From an uncultured Bacteroidota bacterium (GTDB taxonomy: Bacteria; Bacteroidota; Bacteroidia; Chitinophagales; Saprospiraceae), in the NCBI GenBank assembly GCA_937872515.1, contig CALMSX010000024.1, positions 1-32,314 on the forward strand: 32,314 nt of DNA, in the 5' to 3' direction. The first letter of the stretch is position 1, and each line of letters starts with the position of its first letter. The notes under the pieces were generated by a model. That model was not told where the DNA came from, did not search any database, and saw only the letters and a program-made list of their open reading frames with translations. The position numbers were made by a program, and so were the translations under genes. Shown here piece after piece: positions 16,859 through 25,642 of this stretch.

Positions 16859-18304
16859 TTACTGAATTTCAAAATTGAGCATCATGCCAGCATCTTCATG
16901 CTCCAAATTATGGCAGTGGAATACAAATTTTCCTTTGTTGTTAGGAAACCTTATGATGATTTTTATTTTTTCACCAGGAAATGCCAGTACCGTATCCTTC
17001 CACCCCTTCTCCCATGATTGAATTGATTCTCGTCCTCCTGACCGACCTAAAACTTGAAACTGAAGTCCATGCAGATGCATGGGGTGAATCTCTGTACCCT
17101 GAGTATTGTCAAACTCCCAGATTTCTACGCTGCCACTTTTGACCACCTCGTCTCTCCTGTTGGCATCAAATGTTTTCCCATCGATCGGATGCATAACTCC
17201 ATTCATACCACCATGAACCATCATATGTCCTATGTTAAATTTGCGAGAAGCAACCACAAAAGATTCAGATATTTTTTCAACTGGCATTAGGGTGGTCGGT
17301 AAAATAAAATTATCCGCAGCATCCTTAATGATCTTAATTTTCATAATCTTAAAATTTTGCTTGCCTTGAGAAGAAGATCCATTAAATGATAAACTTTCCA
17401 AAAACAATTCTGTGTTTAGTGGCATGCTACCAAAATTAATCAGTACATCGGCTCTCTCACCTGGCGCCAGTAAAATATTTGACACATCCAAAGGAGCATC
17501 CAAAAGACCACCATCACTTCCGATAAGTTTAAAATTCAATCCGTTAGATAATGCAAGGTTGTAAATTCTGGCACTGGAGCCATTTAATAATCTAATTCTG
17601 TAGGTTCGCTTTTCAACCTCCATAAAAGCACCTGAAGTACCGTTAACTAATACTGATTCACCAAAAAAACCAATGTTTTGATCATCTTCATCTGGATTAT
17701 AAGCCAGCCCTGATGTTAGTCTTTTATCCTGAATTACTAATGGAACATCATAATCATCTTGAGGTAACTTCAATGCCTTTTCTTCTGGTGATGTTACAAT
17801 AAAGAAACCTGCCAAACCTCTGTAAACCTGACTTGCTGTGGCCATATCCGGATGTGGATGATACCAATAGGTTCCCGGTCTGTTTGTTATACGAAAATTA
17901 TAGGTATAAGAGTTGCCTGCCTGTGTTACGTCTGTTGGATACCCATCTTGTTCAGACGGAGCTTCAAGGCCATGCCAATGGATGTTTGTTGGCTCTGTAA
18001 GCTGATTTGTAAATAGAAGATTCATTATTTCTCCTTGATTAATTTTTAGTGTTGGTCCTAATAATCCTACACCTCCATAAGACAGGGAATTAATACTTTG
18101 ACCTCCAATAATTGCAATGTCCATTTTTGCTGCAAAAGAGGCACTCTTTGCGTTCAAATCTTTGGGATGATATAATGGGTTGGAAAATGATTTTTCCAAA
18201 ACTTCTCTTGCACTTACCTGGGATTCGTCATTCATTTTATAACAACTAGTAATTAAAACAACAGCCGAAATAGTAATTATCTCACCGATTTTTATTAATT
18301 TCAT
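16859..18304 (-). CDS. Multicopper oxidase, lipid-anchored
   Basis: A 481-residue three-domain multicopper oxidase (CueO/FtsP-like). The copper ligands are all present: HWH at 109-111, HPH at 149-151, HPMHLHG with H407/H410/H412, and HCHNLEHEDAGM with H463, C464, H465, H469 and axial M474. C464 with H407/H469/M474 forms the type 1 site and the remaining His residues the trinuclear cluster. The N-terminus carries a lipobox, LITSC (C21), so the enzyme is anchored to a membrane facing the periplasm or surface. A cuprous oxidase role in copper tolerance is likely. It lies 159 bases after a second oxidase gene on the same strand. Confidence 0.9.
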   Translation of the reverse strand: MKLIKIGEIITISAVVLITSCYKMNDESQVSAREVLEKSFSNPLYHPKDLNAKSASFAAKMDIAIIGGQSINSLSYGGVGLLGPTLKINQGEIMNLLFTNQLTEPTNIHWHGLEAPSEQDGYPTDVTQAGNSYTYNFRITNRPGTYWYHPHPDMATASQVYRGLAGFFIVTSPEEKALKLPQDDYDVPLVIQDKRLTSGLAYNPDEDDQNIGFFGESVLVNGTSGAFMEVEKRTYRIRLLNGSSARIYNLALSNGLNFKLIGSDGGLLDAPLDVSNILLAPGERADVLINFGSMPLNTELFLESLSFNGSSSQGKQNFKIMKIKIIKDAADNFILPTTLMPVEKISESFVVASRKFNIGHMMVHGGMNGVMHPIDGKTFDANRRDEVVKSGSVEIWEFDNTQGTEIHPMHLHGLQFQVLGRSGGRESIQSWEKGWKDTVLAFPGEKIKIIIRFPNNKGKFVFHCHNLEHEDAGMMLNFEIQ

Positions 18305-18463
18305 AATAAATAATTTAATGATTTTATATTTTCATTAATTTCCTTCTTCTTAAATCCTTTTCTTCTTCAACCTTGCCTTTTTATATAATCAAGACCTTAA
18401 CTTCGTAGCGTATTAAAATAAATATTTTCATTTCATACGTATTGATTTATACTATAATAAACG

Positions 18464-20134
18464 TCACCTACTTAATAATATTTTTCTACTGATATACTTA
18501 TTATCATACTTTAAATTAACAATATAAATACCTGTTGAAACATTTGATAAGGGAATTTTAATTTCTTTTCCTGTAAGTGAAGATGACAGTACTAAGCTCC
18601 CGACTGCGTTGTATAATTTAATATTACTAATATCCATTTTTGATTTAATAAAAATATGATTTTCCGAATGGTTAATATCTAATTCTTCATTATAATGCTC
18701 AGCCACTTCTAATATAGAATTTTCCACCATAAACTGTCCCATCATTCCACCATCTTCATGACTTAAAATATGGCAATGATACATGTAAGGGAATTCACTA
18801 CTGGCAAAATCTTCATACTTCATTATTAACTGAGCTGATCCATTCATTGGTGGAATGGTTACTACATCTTTTCTACCTTGCAGATGATCTGGTGGTGCCT
18901 GGCCGTTAATAGACTTTATGTAAAAATAATTGCCATGGATATGCCATGGATGTGGCATCATGCTTTGATTGGTGATGTTCCAAATCATGACATCGTTTTG
19001 CTTTACTTTAAAGTTTATCTTCTCATGGTCATAGTGCTCATTATTTATAGTAAAATTTGTCATACTCATCATCGGCAAACCTCTAAGCTGAAAATTTCTT
19101 ACCGATGCTTCTGATTCATTAATCACTTCGTTAGTTATCAAACTCGATGGAATTTCCTTTATTGCATTAGGAGTTTGGGATTTTACAATAATTTTTAGCA
19201 AATTAAAGTCTGTATTATCTAGCGGCCCCAATGTCATATTCGCGCCCATCATGCCCATAGGTGGCCCTCCTGGATAACCGTTTGGAAGTGACTTTCCTAG
19301 TTGATTTATAAAAAATGACTGCCTCTGCTGCTCTTTAAAATCTACAATGATTTCAAATCTTTCACCGGGGCTAACCATCAATTTATTGACTGAAACAGAT
19401 TTATTGAGCAAACTTTCATCATTAGCTACTATCTGAAAATATCTATTATCACTAAAGGCCAAATTAAAAAATCGATGACTGCTTCCATTCAATAATCTAA
19501 ATCTAACCAATTGTGCAGGTAATTCCAAGACACCATTTATAGTGCCATTGACCATAGCTACATTATCTGCTTCATCATCAAGAACTAAATTCTTATTCGC
19601 ATCAAATGTTCTCCACTGCAATATCAATGGAATGTCATCAACACCATAAGTACTTGGTAGATTAAGTTTACTTTCGTCATCATCTTTTACGATAATCAAG
19701 CCAACTGCACCTTGTAAAACTTGCTTCATCGTTTTACCATGAAGGTGTGGATGATACCAGCAAGTAGACGCTTTATCTAATATTTCAAAACTTGGACTCC
19801 AAATTTCATTGGTCAATATTAAATTATGCGGACTCCCATCATTCTGAGGTGCAACATGTAGGCCGTGCCAATGTGTAGTAGTCGTATCATTTAACTCATT
19901 AGTTACATTCATTTGCACGTTTTGCCCCTTGTGTAAAATAATGGTAGGGCCAAGAAAGCTCCCATTATACCCAATGGTAGGCGTACTATGGGAAGTAAAA
20001 AAGTTATGAGTGCCCGCCTTAATTGTTAAGTTGATTATCTCCCCACTGATGGTATCAGGAATAAAAAGTACTGTTTGAGAATAAATACAGATATCAATTA
20101 TTATGCAAAAGAAAGTAGAATAAATATATTTCAT
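18464..20134 (-). CDS. Multicopper oxidase with T9SS sorting domain
   Basis: A 556-residue oxidase with a Sec signal peptide and all copper motifs: HWH (88-90), HPH (128-130), HPWHIHG (395-401) and HCHILSHEDGGM (453-464, type 1 Cys 454, axial Met 464). A Met-rich loop, PMGMMGANM, near residue 300 recalls the Cu(I)-binding Met segments of CueO. Residues about 485-556 form a T9SS type A C-terminal domain (IKLYNAVGSLV, STGIYIVNL, KILLSR), so the enzyme should cross the outer membrane and be attached or released at the surface. The gene is 61 bases after the diheme peroxidase gene and probably in its operon. It differs from the lipid-anchored oxidase next door in its route of export. Confidence 0.9.
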   Translation of the reverse strand: MKYIYSTFFCIIIDICIYSQTVLFIPDTISGEIINLTIKAGTHNFFTSHSTPTIGYNGSFLGPTIILHKGQNVQMNVTNELNDTTTTHWHGLHVAPQNDGSPHNLILTNEIWSPSFEILDKASTCWYHPHLHGKTMKQVLQGAVGLIIVKDDDESKLNLPSTYGVDDIPLILQWRTFDANKNLVLDDEADNVAMVNGTINGVLELPAQLVRFRLLNGSSHRFFNLAFSDNRYFQIVANDESLLNKSVSVNKLMVSPGERFEIIVDFKEQQRQSFFINQLGKSLPNGYPGGPPMGMMGANMTLGPLDNTDFNLLKIIVKSQTPNAIKEIPSSLITNEVINESEASVRNFQLRGLPMMSMTNFTINNEHYDHEKINFKVKQNDVMIWNITNQSMMPHPWHIHGNYFYIKSINGQAPPDHLQGRKDVVTIPPMNGSAQLIMKYEDFASSEFPYMYHCHILSHEDGGMMGQFMVENSILEVAEHYNEELDINHSENHIFIKSKMDISNIKLYNAVGSLVLSSSLTGKEIKIPLSNVSTGIYIVNLKYDNKYISRKILLSR

Positions 20135-20195
20135 TTTTTATCTGTTAATTATTTTTGTTAACATATTTGCTAATGTTATACTCTCTTTTATAAAA

Positions 20196-21266
20196 TTAAT
20201 TTGGATTTGAATACGAAATATTACTTTTAAAGAAATCGTCGGTTAATGTTTTTAGAAATGAAACAAGATCGGCTTTATCTTGACTACTTAGCTTAAGTCC
20301 TCCAGGTTGTAAATTATATTGAAGTAATATATCAATCGTGGAACTTTCCGCTACATGCTCATTGTAGTGATCAACAACTTGCTCTAAGGTTTGAAATCTG
20401 CCATCGTGCATATAAGGTGCCGTCAATTCAATATTTCTCAATGAAGGCGTAAGAAATTTGGCATTGTCTTCAATAGACATTGTCACTTTTGCCCTGCCCA
20501 AATCTTTAAAATTAGCATCACTGTCCAGGCCGTTATTCATATACTCATCGTTAGTGAAATTGGGCCCGGCATGACAATGGAAACATTCGGCCCCTTTTAC
20601 CTTACCAGACGGGTCAAATTCGGTAAAAAACAATTGCCTTCCCCTTTCTTCGCTATCAGTTAGTGTAGCTTTACCATCTTTAAATTGATCATATTTGGAT
20701 TGATAAGAAACAATGGAAAACATAAACTGCTCTAATGCTAATGATATGTTTTTATCGTCAATGGCACCATTTACAAAAGCTCTTTTAAACTGATCAATAT
20801 ATTTTTGTGAACTACCCAATTTAGATATTACATTTTCCAGCTTTTCATTCATTTCCAAAGGATCTTGTATAGGTTTTAAAGCCTGGTCTCTAAGTTTAGG
20901 TGCCCTACCATCCCAAAAGAAACCATTGTTGTGCCAAGCCATATTAAAAACAGGCATAGCTTGCCTTCCACCAAACTTACCTTCAACACCTTTGCTAAAT
21001 TGATTCAAATCTGAAAATCCATCTTTCTGCACATGACAAGAAGCACATGACTGGGTATTGTCCTTAGACAATTGTGTTTCATAAAAAAGCATTCTACCCA
21101 ACTTCACTCCTTCTAAGGTTAGGAAATTGTCAACGGGCAGATCTGGGGTAGGTAAATTGCCATACTGTAATTTAAAAGGACTTGAATCGTAAGTGACTTC
21201 AACTGGATCAGTACATGAAGAAATAAGAATGATTAGCAATGAAATGACAAAAGCTATTCTATTCAT
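20196..21266 (-). CDS. MauG/MbnH-like diheme cytochrome c peroxidase (2)
   Basis: A 356-residue periplasm-facing lipoprotein (lipobox LISSC, C18) with two CxxCH haem sites: CASCH at 74-78 and CFHCH at 228-232. The surrounding sequence (LGRMLFYETQLSKDNTQSC, LRNIELTAPYMHDGRF, LEQVVDHYN) is that of the bacterial diheme peroxidase/MauG superfamily. Members either reduce peroxide or oxidise residues in a partner protein. Its first codons overlap the end of the preceding diheme gene by 8 bases, and an MbnP-like gene lies just before that one. This favours a MbnH-like role, but classic peroxidase activity is possible. Confidence 0.88.
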   Translation of the reverse strand: MNRIAFVISLLIILISSCTDPVEVTYDSSPFKLQYGNLPTPDLPVDNFLTLEGVKLGRMLFYETQLSKDNTQSCASCHVQKDGFSDLNQFSKGVEGKFGGRQAMPVFNMAWHNNGFFWDGRAPKLRDQALKPIQDPLEMNEKLENVISKLGSSQKYIDQFKRAFVNGAIDDKNISLALEQFMFSIVSYQSKYDQFKDGKATLTDSEERGRQLFFTEFDPSGKVKGAECFHCHAGPNFTNDEYMNNGLDSDANFKDLGRAKVTMSIEDNAKFLTPSLRNIELTAPYMHDGRFQTLEQVVDHYNEHVAESSTIDILLQYNLQPGGLKLSSQDKADLVSFLKTLTDDFFKSNISYSNPN

Positions 21267-22284
21267 TTTTGAATTTTTTATTATTAGTAAATTTATAATC
21301 AGTTAACGTACTAAGAAAAGCAATTAAAGCTTTCTTTTCCCCCTCTAAAAGGTTTATTTCTTTTATAAGTGGGCTTTTATTGTAATGACCCTTTCCGCCC
21401 TTATTGTAGTGCTCAATTACCTTCTCCAACGAAAAAATGGAACCATCATGCATATAGGGTGCTGTAAGGGCAATATTTCTCAACGAAGGAACTTTAAATT
21501 TACCGTTATCACTAGGATCAAGGGTAAATCGTTCTCTTCCATTATCTTTGTAATTGGCATAAAGGCCATTATTCTCAAAAGATTGATTTGTGAATAGAAA
21601 AGTTCCATGGCACAAATAACAATTAGTTTTTTCGCTAAAAAAAAGTTCTTTTCCCTTCAATTCTAGTTCCGACAATTCGGTTCTACCATTTATATAATCA
21701 TCGTATTTTGACTGACCACTAATAAGTATTCTCTCGAAGGCAGCGATAGATCTTGTAATAGCAAAAGGAGTGAGTTCGGAGCCAAATGCTTTTTGGGACA
21801 TTTGGCGATACTCTGAGATTTCATTAAGCTTTTTTGAAATGTCTAGTATGTTTGAATTAAACTCATTGTGCTCTTGGATCGGCACAAGTACCTGCATTTC
21901 TAAAGTGGGTAAGCTTCCTTCTCTTAGTAATTTATTTTGGTAAACTACATTAGCAAGAGATGGGGCATTTCTTGTTCCTATGGCCTTATTGTCACCAAAA
22001 CTAAAAGCCAAAGAGTCAGAGAAAGCTAATGATTGTTGATGGCAAGATGCACAAGAAATGGTGTTGTTTTTTGAAAGTCGTATATCATAAAAGAGCTTAC
22101 GTCCCAGATCAATTTTTTCTTCACTTGGAAAACTATCAGGATGAATAATCGGAATCGGGAAGTGAGATGGAATCAAATCAAGATAATTAAATAGCTCCAT
22201 CTCACTCTCTTTTGCACAGCTCATCAATGCTATCAAAAGAGAGACAATACAAATAAATTCATATTTTATGCTTCCAATTTTCAT
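21259..22284 (-). CDS. MauG/MbnH-like diheme cytochrome c peroxidase (1)
   Basis: A 341-residue lipoprotein (lipobox LMSC, C23) with haem motifs CASCH (78-82) and CYLCH (222-226). It has the same family signatures as its neighbour (LGRKLFYDIRLSKNNT, LRNIALTAPYMHDGSIFSLE). Its start overlaps the last base of the MbnP-like gene, and its end overlaps the next diheme gene. This tight coupling to an MbnP homologue matches the known pairing of MbnP with the MauG-like enzyme MbnH. In that pair MbnH oxidises a Trp of MbnP to kynurenine. The two tandem copies here are clearly paralogous but well diverged. Confidence 0.88.
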   Translation of the reverse strand: MKIGSIKYEFICIVSLLIALMSCAKESEMELFNYLDLIPSHFPIPIIHPDSFPSEEKIDLGRKLFYDIRLSKNNTISCASCHQQSLAFSDSLAFSFGDNKAIGTRNAPSLANVVYQNKLLREGSLPTLEMQVLVPIQEHNEFNSNILDISKKLNEISEYRQMSQKAFGSELTPFAITRSIAAFERILISGQSKYDDYINGRTELSELELKGKELFFSEKTNCYLCHGTFLFTNQSFENNGLYANYKDNGRERFTLDPSDNGKFKVPSLRNIALTAPYMHDGSIFSLEKVIEHYNKGGKGHYNKSPLIKEINLLEGEKKALIAFLSTLTDYKFTNNKKFKNE

Positions 22285-23258
22285 TAATAAATAAAAAATT
22301 GATGAGTTGTAGCATATCGACCTTCAGAAATAGAAATAAATATGCTACCTGATGCTATGTTCGCTAATTCGAATGTAAATTCATCATCGCTAGTGATATA
22401 ATTTTGAATTAGGCTACCTGAAGTATTAAACACCTTAATGGATTTTTCTGAACCCTTATTTTTAAATGCCATTGATATATTTCTGTTATTTTGAACCATC
22501 TTCGCAATTTGATCCAACGGCACATTGGTTGTACTGGAGATGATTTGAGGGCTTAAAAACTTTTTAGTAGCAGCATTTAATAATACGTTCCTATTTAATG
22601 TACTCGAGCCATGTTGAATTAAATTACCTGACATACTGATTGCATCAAAAAGTTTAATGTAGTCAAGGTTTATAACCATAGGTTCAGTTTCCACATGATG
22701 GCTTCCATTAAGGTCTAAGACAGTCTGAAACAATAATGCATCACCTAAACTATGGATTTGAAATTCTTGTTCAGGAGTTCCGTCGTTGTTATTGTCCACT
22801 AAACCTTCAATTGCTATAAATCGATATCCAGCGGCCCAACCCCAATGCATATCAGGGGATTTAGGACCAAGTGGATGTGAAGCAGGATATAAATTAGGGT
22901 CTGCATGGTTTTTATCTTTATCTACACCTAAATCCATTTTCACTATTCGAAAGTCAAGATTTTGAGGAAAGGAACCGACATTATGGAGTTTTGATGGATT
23001 ATTTGCATTAACTAAGACATAAGAATCAATAATTTTAAATGAATCTTGGCCAACTGTGTGTAGCGATACACCACTTAAATAAAATTCAGCCCTAGTTAAC
23101 TTCACTGCTTTCCCATTGTGAATATTGAAAATAGTCTTGTTCAATTCCAACGGTTGACTACCGGCTTTGTGATTGAATTTAAATGTTAGGTTATTATCTT
23201 GTGCAAATATTCCGGTAAGAAAACATCCGACAAGTATTAATGTGAAAAAATACTGCAT
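22284..23258 (-). CDS. MbnP-like copper-binding protein with T9SS tail
   Basis: A 324-residue exported protein with a signal peptide ending near IFAQ (residue 20). Residues about 22-210 match the MbnP family: FNHKAGSQPLELN near the N-terminus, LTRAEFYLSGVSL, then ASHPLG and PDMHWGWAAGYRFIAIEG with H128, H138, W139 and W141, and a later QIHSLG (H169). MbnP proteins bind copper through a site completed by kynurenine made from a Trp. The last 70 residues (KSIKVFNTSGSLIQNY…GSIFISI) look like a T9SS sorting domain, which I do not know from the methanotroph proteins. The gene sits 6 bases after the barrel protein and is fused by overlap to a diheme enzyme gene. Confidence 0.85.
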   Translation of the reverse strand: MQYFFTLILVGCFLTGIFAQDNNLTFKFNHKAGSQPLELNKTIFNIHNGKAVKLTRAEFYLSGVSLHTVGQDSFKIIDSYVLVNANNPSKLHNVGSFPQNLDFRIVKMDLGVDKDKNHADPNLYPASHPLGPKSPDMHWGWAAGYRFIAIEGLVDNNNDGTPEQEFQIHSLGDALLFQTVLDLNGSHHVETEPMVINLDYIKLFDAISMSGNLIQHGSSTLNRNVLLNAATKKFLSPQIISSTTNVPLDQIAKMVQNNRNISMAFKNKGSEKSIKVFNTSGSLIQNYITSDDEFTFELANIASGSIFISISEGRYATTHQFFIY

Positions 23259-23264
23259 TTCAAT

Positions 23265-24698
23265 TTATTTATTAAAGTGATAAAATACATATGAAGATAG
23301 GCCATACCTATTTATTAATGAGGGGCTATGAATATTTATTGACGATTGAGGATTCAAACCAACGCTAAATCTTGGGCTTAATTTATATTCTAATGCCAAT
23401 CCTATCAAACCGTCTAATTCTATAGATGCTGATGAAATCAAACCGGATGAAATTTTGGGTTCAAAGCCATTTACTAGACATAACTCTTTGCAAGTTTCAT
23501 CTGAATTTATGATTTGTGTTTTTATTTTGTACGCATAATTTAAAGACAATCCTAACTGAAGATATGCAGATAAATTGCCCTTATTCACTAGTCTGCCTTC
23601 CAATAAAAGAGGTAGCGAAAGTTTCTTTATTGATTTATTGATTTTCATCGAAAAATCAAATGAATCAGATTTAGAAATATGTTGACCTGAGGTTACATCA
23701 AAAAATGACACCAATAATGAAGAGTAAGTTTTTCCATCAGATGTATTATAATTAAAAGTATACCTTCTCTGTGAATTCACAGATGGATCACTTATTGTAA
23801 GTTCGTGAGCCTTTATATTCAATTTATGATAAGCATCATATCTTATAATTGAATGACTAAGCCCAACCGAAAATCTAAATTTTTCCTTAAGAGAATAAAC
23901 AAAACTTGACTGCATTGTATTGCCTAAATAATTTCTTGAAATTATTTCTTCGACATGGCTCAATTCATCAGTATTGGGATGTTTTTGCAATACATTGTAA
24001 TATTTGCCATAAGAAAATTTAATGCTTAGATTTGATGGTTTGCGAACAATTTGAGAAAGATAAATATTCGTGCGGGGGAATGTAACATAATTTATTCCCT
24101 TTTTTAATCTTGGTACCTCTTCTGTACTGTGTAATTGTTCAGTTTGGAAGTTCGAAAAATTAGAATATTGAAAAGATGTACTACCTAATTTACCAAAAGA
24201 TTCCTTTGAAGCAGAGATACTGTTATCTGGCAATGTTTCTTTCTTCAAGCTATCCTGAATTTCCGTGTTTTTATAAATATTGTGAAACTCGGTCTCGACA
24301 ATTACATTTCCAGCATTTATTGGTATGGCTTTATTTTTTTTCCCTTTATTAATACTAATGCTTTTTTGTTGATCAATTGATTGTAAAGTTGTAGGAAATA
24401 GAAGTATATCATTGTGTTGTGCAATATGGGCTTGAGTCGGTGATTTGAAACCTTTTGCTATTTTTTTATCAGAAGTGTTATACCTACAAATAAAACTACC
24501 TAAACTATTGTAAATGAGCAACAAAATGCCAATAGTAGCAAAGATTAAAATGTAAAATATAACACGTTTCTTTTCTCTTTTTTCCAATCTCTGATCCAAG
24601 GCAAGCCAATCTCTTTCTTGCCTAGATGTATCAGCAATTATGCTGTCAAGTTTAGATTTATAAATTTGGTCAAATTTGTCCACCATTAAAAACTTCAT
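23265..24698 (-). CDS. Membrane-anchored beta-barrel protein, possible anti-sigma factor
   Basis: A 477-residue protein. About 45 charged N-terminal residues (LDSIIADTSRQERDWLALDQRLEKREKK) precede one transmembrane helix (VIFYILIFATIGILLLIY). A low-complexity linker follows, then from about residue 200 alternating aromatic beta-strands ending in YVFYHF, as in outer membrane beta-barrels. It directly follows an ECF sigma factor (45 bases). The short cytosolic tail plus single helix suggests an anti-sigma function, with the barrel-like part facing the periplasm or outer membrane. I recognise no conserved anti-sigma motif. A second in-frame ATG lies four codons in (24686). Confidence 0.65.
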   Translation of the reverse strand: MKFLMVDKFDQIYKSKLDSIIADTSRQERDWLALDQRLEKREKKRVIFYILIFATIGILLLIYNSLGSFICRYNTSDKKIAKGFKSPTQAHIAQHNDILLFPTTLQSIDQQKSISINKGKKNKAIPINAGNVIVETEFHNIYKNTEIQDSLKKETLPDNSISASKESFGKLGSTSFQYSNFSNFQTEQLHSTEEVPRLKKGINYVTFPRTNIYLSQIVRKPSNLSIKFSYGKYYNVLQKHPNTDELSHVEEIISRNYLGNTMQSSFVYSLKEKFRFSVGLSHSIIRYDAYHKLNIKAHELTISDPSVNSQRRYTFNYNTSDGKTYSSLLVSFFDVTSGQHISKSDSFDFSMKINKSIKKLSLPLLLEGRLVNKGNLSAYLQLGLSLNYAYKIKTQIINSDETCKELCLVNGFEPKISSGLISSASIELDGLIGLALEYKLSPRFSVGLNPQSSINIHSPSLINRYGLSSYVFYHFNK

Positions 24699-24743
24699 TA
24701 TAATGTACTATTCAAGAAAAATGTATAAAAGGTTGCCTGAGGA

Positions 24744-25289
24744 TTAAATTAAACTGAAAATTTTTAGCTCAGACATCCATTTTTTAAGAAAATTCCTTGC
24801 TTTTGATAGATTAGATTTAGAAGTTCCAGTCGAAATAGTAAGCATTTTGGCAATTTCTTTATGGCTGTAACCCTCTATCGCATAAAGATTAAGCACCATT
24901 CTATATGCTGGTGTAAGTTGATTCACAAAACTTAAAAGTTCAGTGGCATCTATTTCTGACAGCAAGGTAATTTCAGGTATATCAATGCTATCATATAATT
25001 CCAGGCTTTTCTCCAAGTTGTAATATTTAATATTCTTATGGTAATGGTTTATGGCTTTCCTGATTAAAATCACCCTAAACCAGGGTATAAAAGATTGATT
25101 AAAATCGTAATTTTCGATTTGCTTAAAGACATCAAAAAAGGCATCATTAACAACTTCAGAGGCATCTTCAAAATTATTTGAATACATTGAAGCTACTTTC
25201 ATTCCATAAGCATAATATAGATCGTAGAGCTGCTTTTGGCAGCTACGATCATTTTTCTGACATCCAGTTATGATTTGATTTAACTCCAT
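24744..25289 (-). CDS. ECF-type RNA polymerase sigma factor
   Basis: A 181-residue sigma-70 family protein with region 2 (LYDLYYAYGMKVASMYSNNFEDASEVVNDAF…FDVFKQI…FIPWFRVILIRKAINHYH) and region 4 (LTPAYRMVLNLYAIEGYSHKEIAKMLTISTGTSKSNLSKARNFL). No region 3 or 1.1 is present, typical of ECF factors. It is the first gene of the tightly packed minus-strand run that continues through the barrel protein, MbnP-like protein and diheme enzymes. It therefore likely directs their transcription, perhaps in response to metal or oxidative stress. Its own regulation is not visible. Confidence 0.88.
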   Translation of the reverse strand: MELNQIITGCQKNDRSCQKQLYDLYYAYGMKVASMYSNNFEDASEVVNDAFFDVFKQIENYDFNQSFIPWFRVILIRKAINHYHKNIKYYNLEKSLELYDSIDIPEITLLSEIDATELLSFVNQLTPAYRMVLNLYAIEGYSHKEIAKMLTISTGTSKSNLSKARNFLKKWMSELKIFSLI

Positions 25290-25376
25290 AATATACCCAG
25301 AAAGATGCTAACTTTATAGGTCAAAAATAAACATTAAAAGCAATACTTAAAGTATATTCGATCTGTCAACGGGAAG
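25290..25376. other. Short divergent spacer
   Basis: AT-rich spacer between the sigma factor start (minus strand) and the plus-strand gene fragment. It must contain the sigma gene promoter, but no clean TAnnTTTG box is seen. Confidence 0.35.
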
Positions 25377-25493
25377 ATGGTCCAAATTATCCAAAGCAGT
25401 CAGACAATTGATCCAACTTTGTCCCTATTAGCTAGATTAAGTAGAATTGTAAACAAAAGTGGTTCTATAAACAGGGAAAAGACTGAATGTATA
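25377..25493 (+). pseudogene. 5' fragment of a gene interrupted by the IS
   Basis: From ATG 25377 the plus strand reads 39 protein-like residues (for example TLSLLARLSRIVNKSGSINR) and then runs into the insertion sequence. Joined across the element, the sequence continues as CIGRMYPKKVAKDDELYLPVDAV if one A is added to the run at 26875-26880. I take it as the start of the gene whose 3' part is at 26861-27195. The family is unknown. Confidence 0.4.
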
Positions 25494-25516
25494 CTACCAC
25501 CCCAAATTAAGACAAC
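25494..25516. repeat. IS3 terminal inverted repeat, left
   Basis: CTACCACCCC followed by AAATTAAGACAAC. It pairs with the right end at 26834-26856. Confidence 0.7.
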
Positions 25517-25642
25517 AAATCCAGACAACTGGTTGAATTTTCTTGTTTCTTTATAATGCATTTTTTGGTTTTGTGAGTGGCTGTAGTGAGCAACGAGGAG
25601 CGCAGATAGCCGTAGGCGACCACCGGAGCTTTTAACTATTTT

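Noticed and set aside
18305..18463. Regulatory RNA or riboswitch between the two oxidase genes
   Set aside because: It is AT-rich with no stable hairpin or recognisable aptamer pattern.
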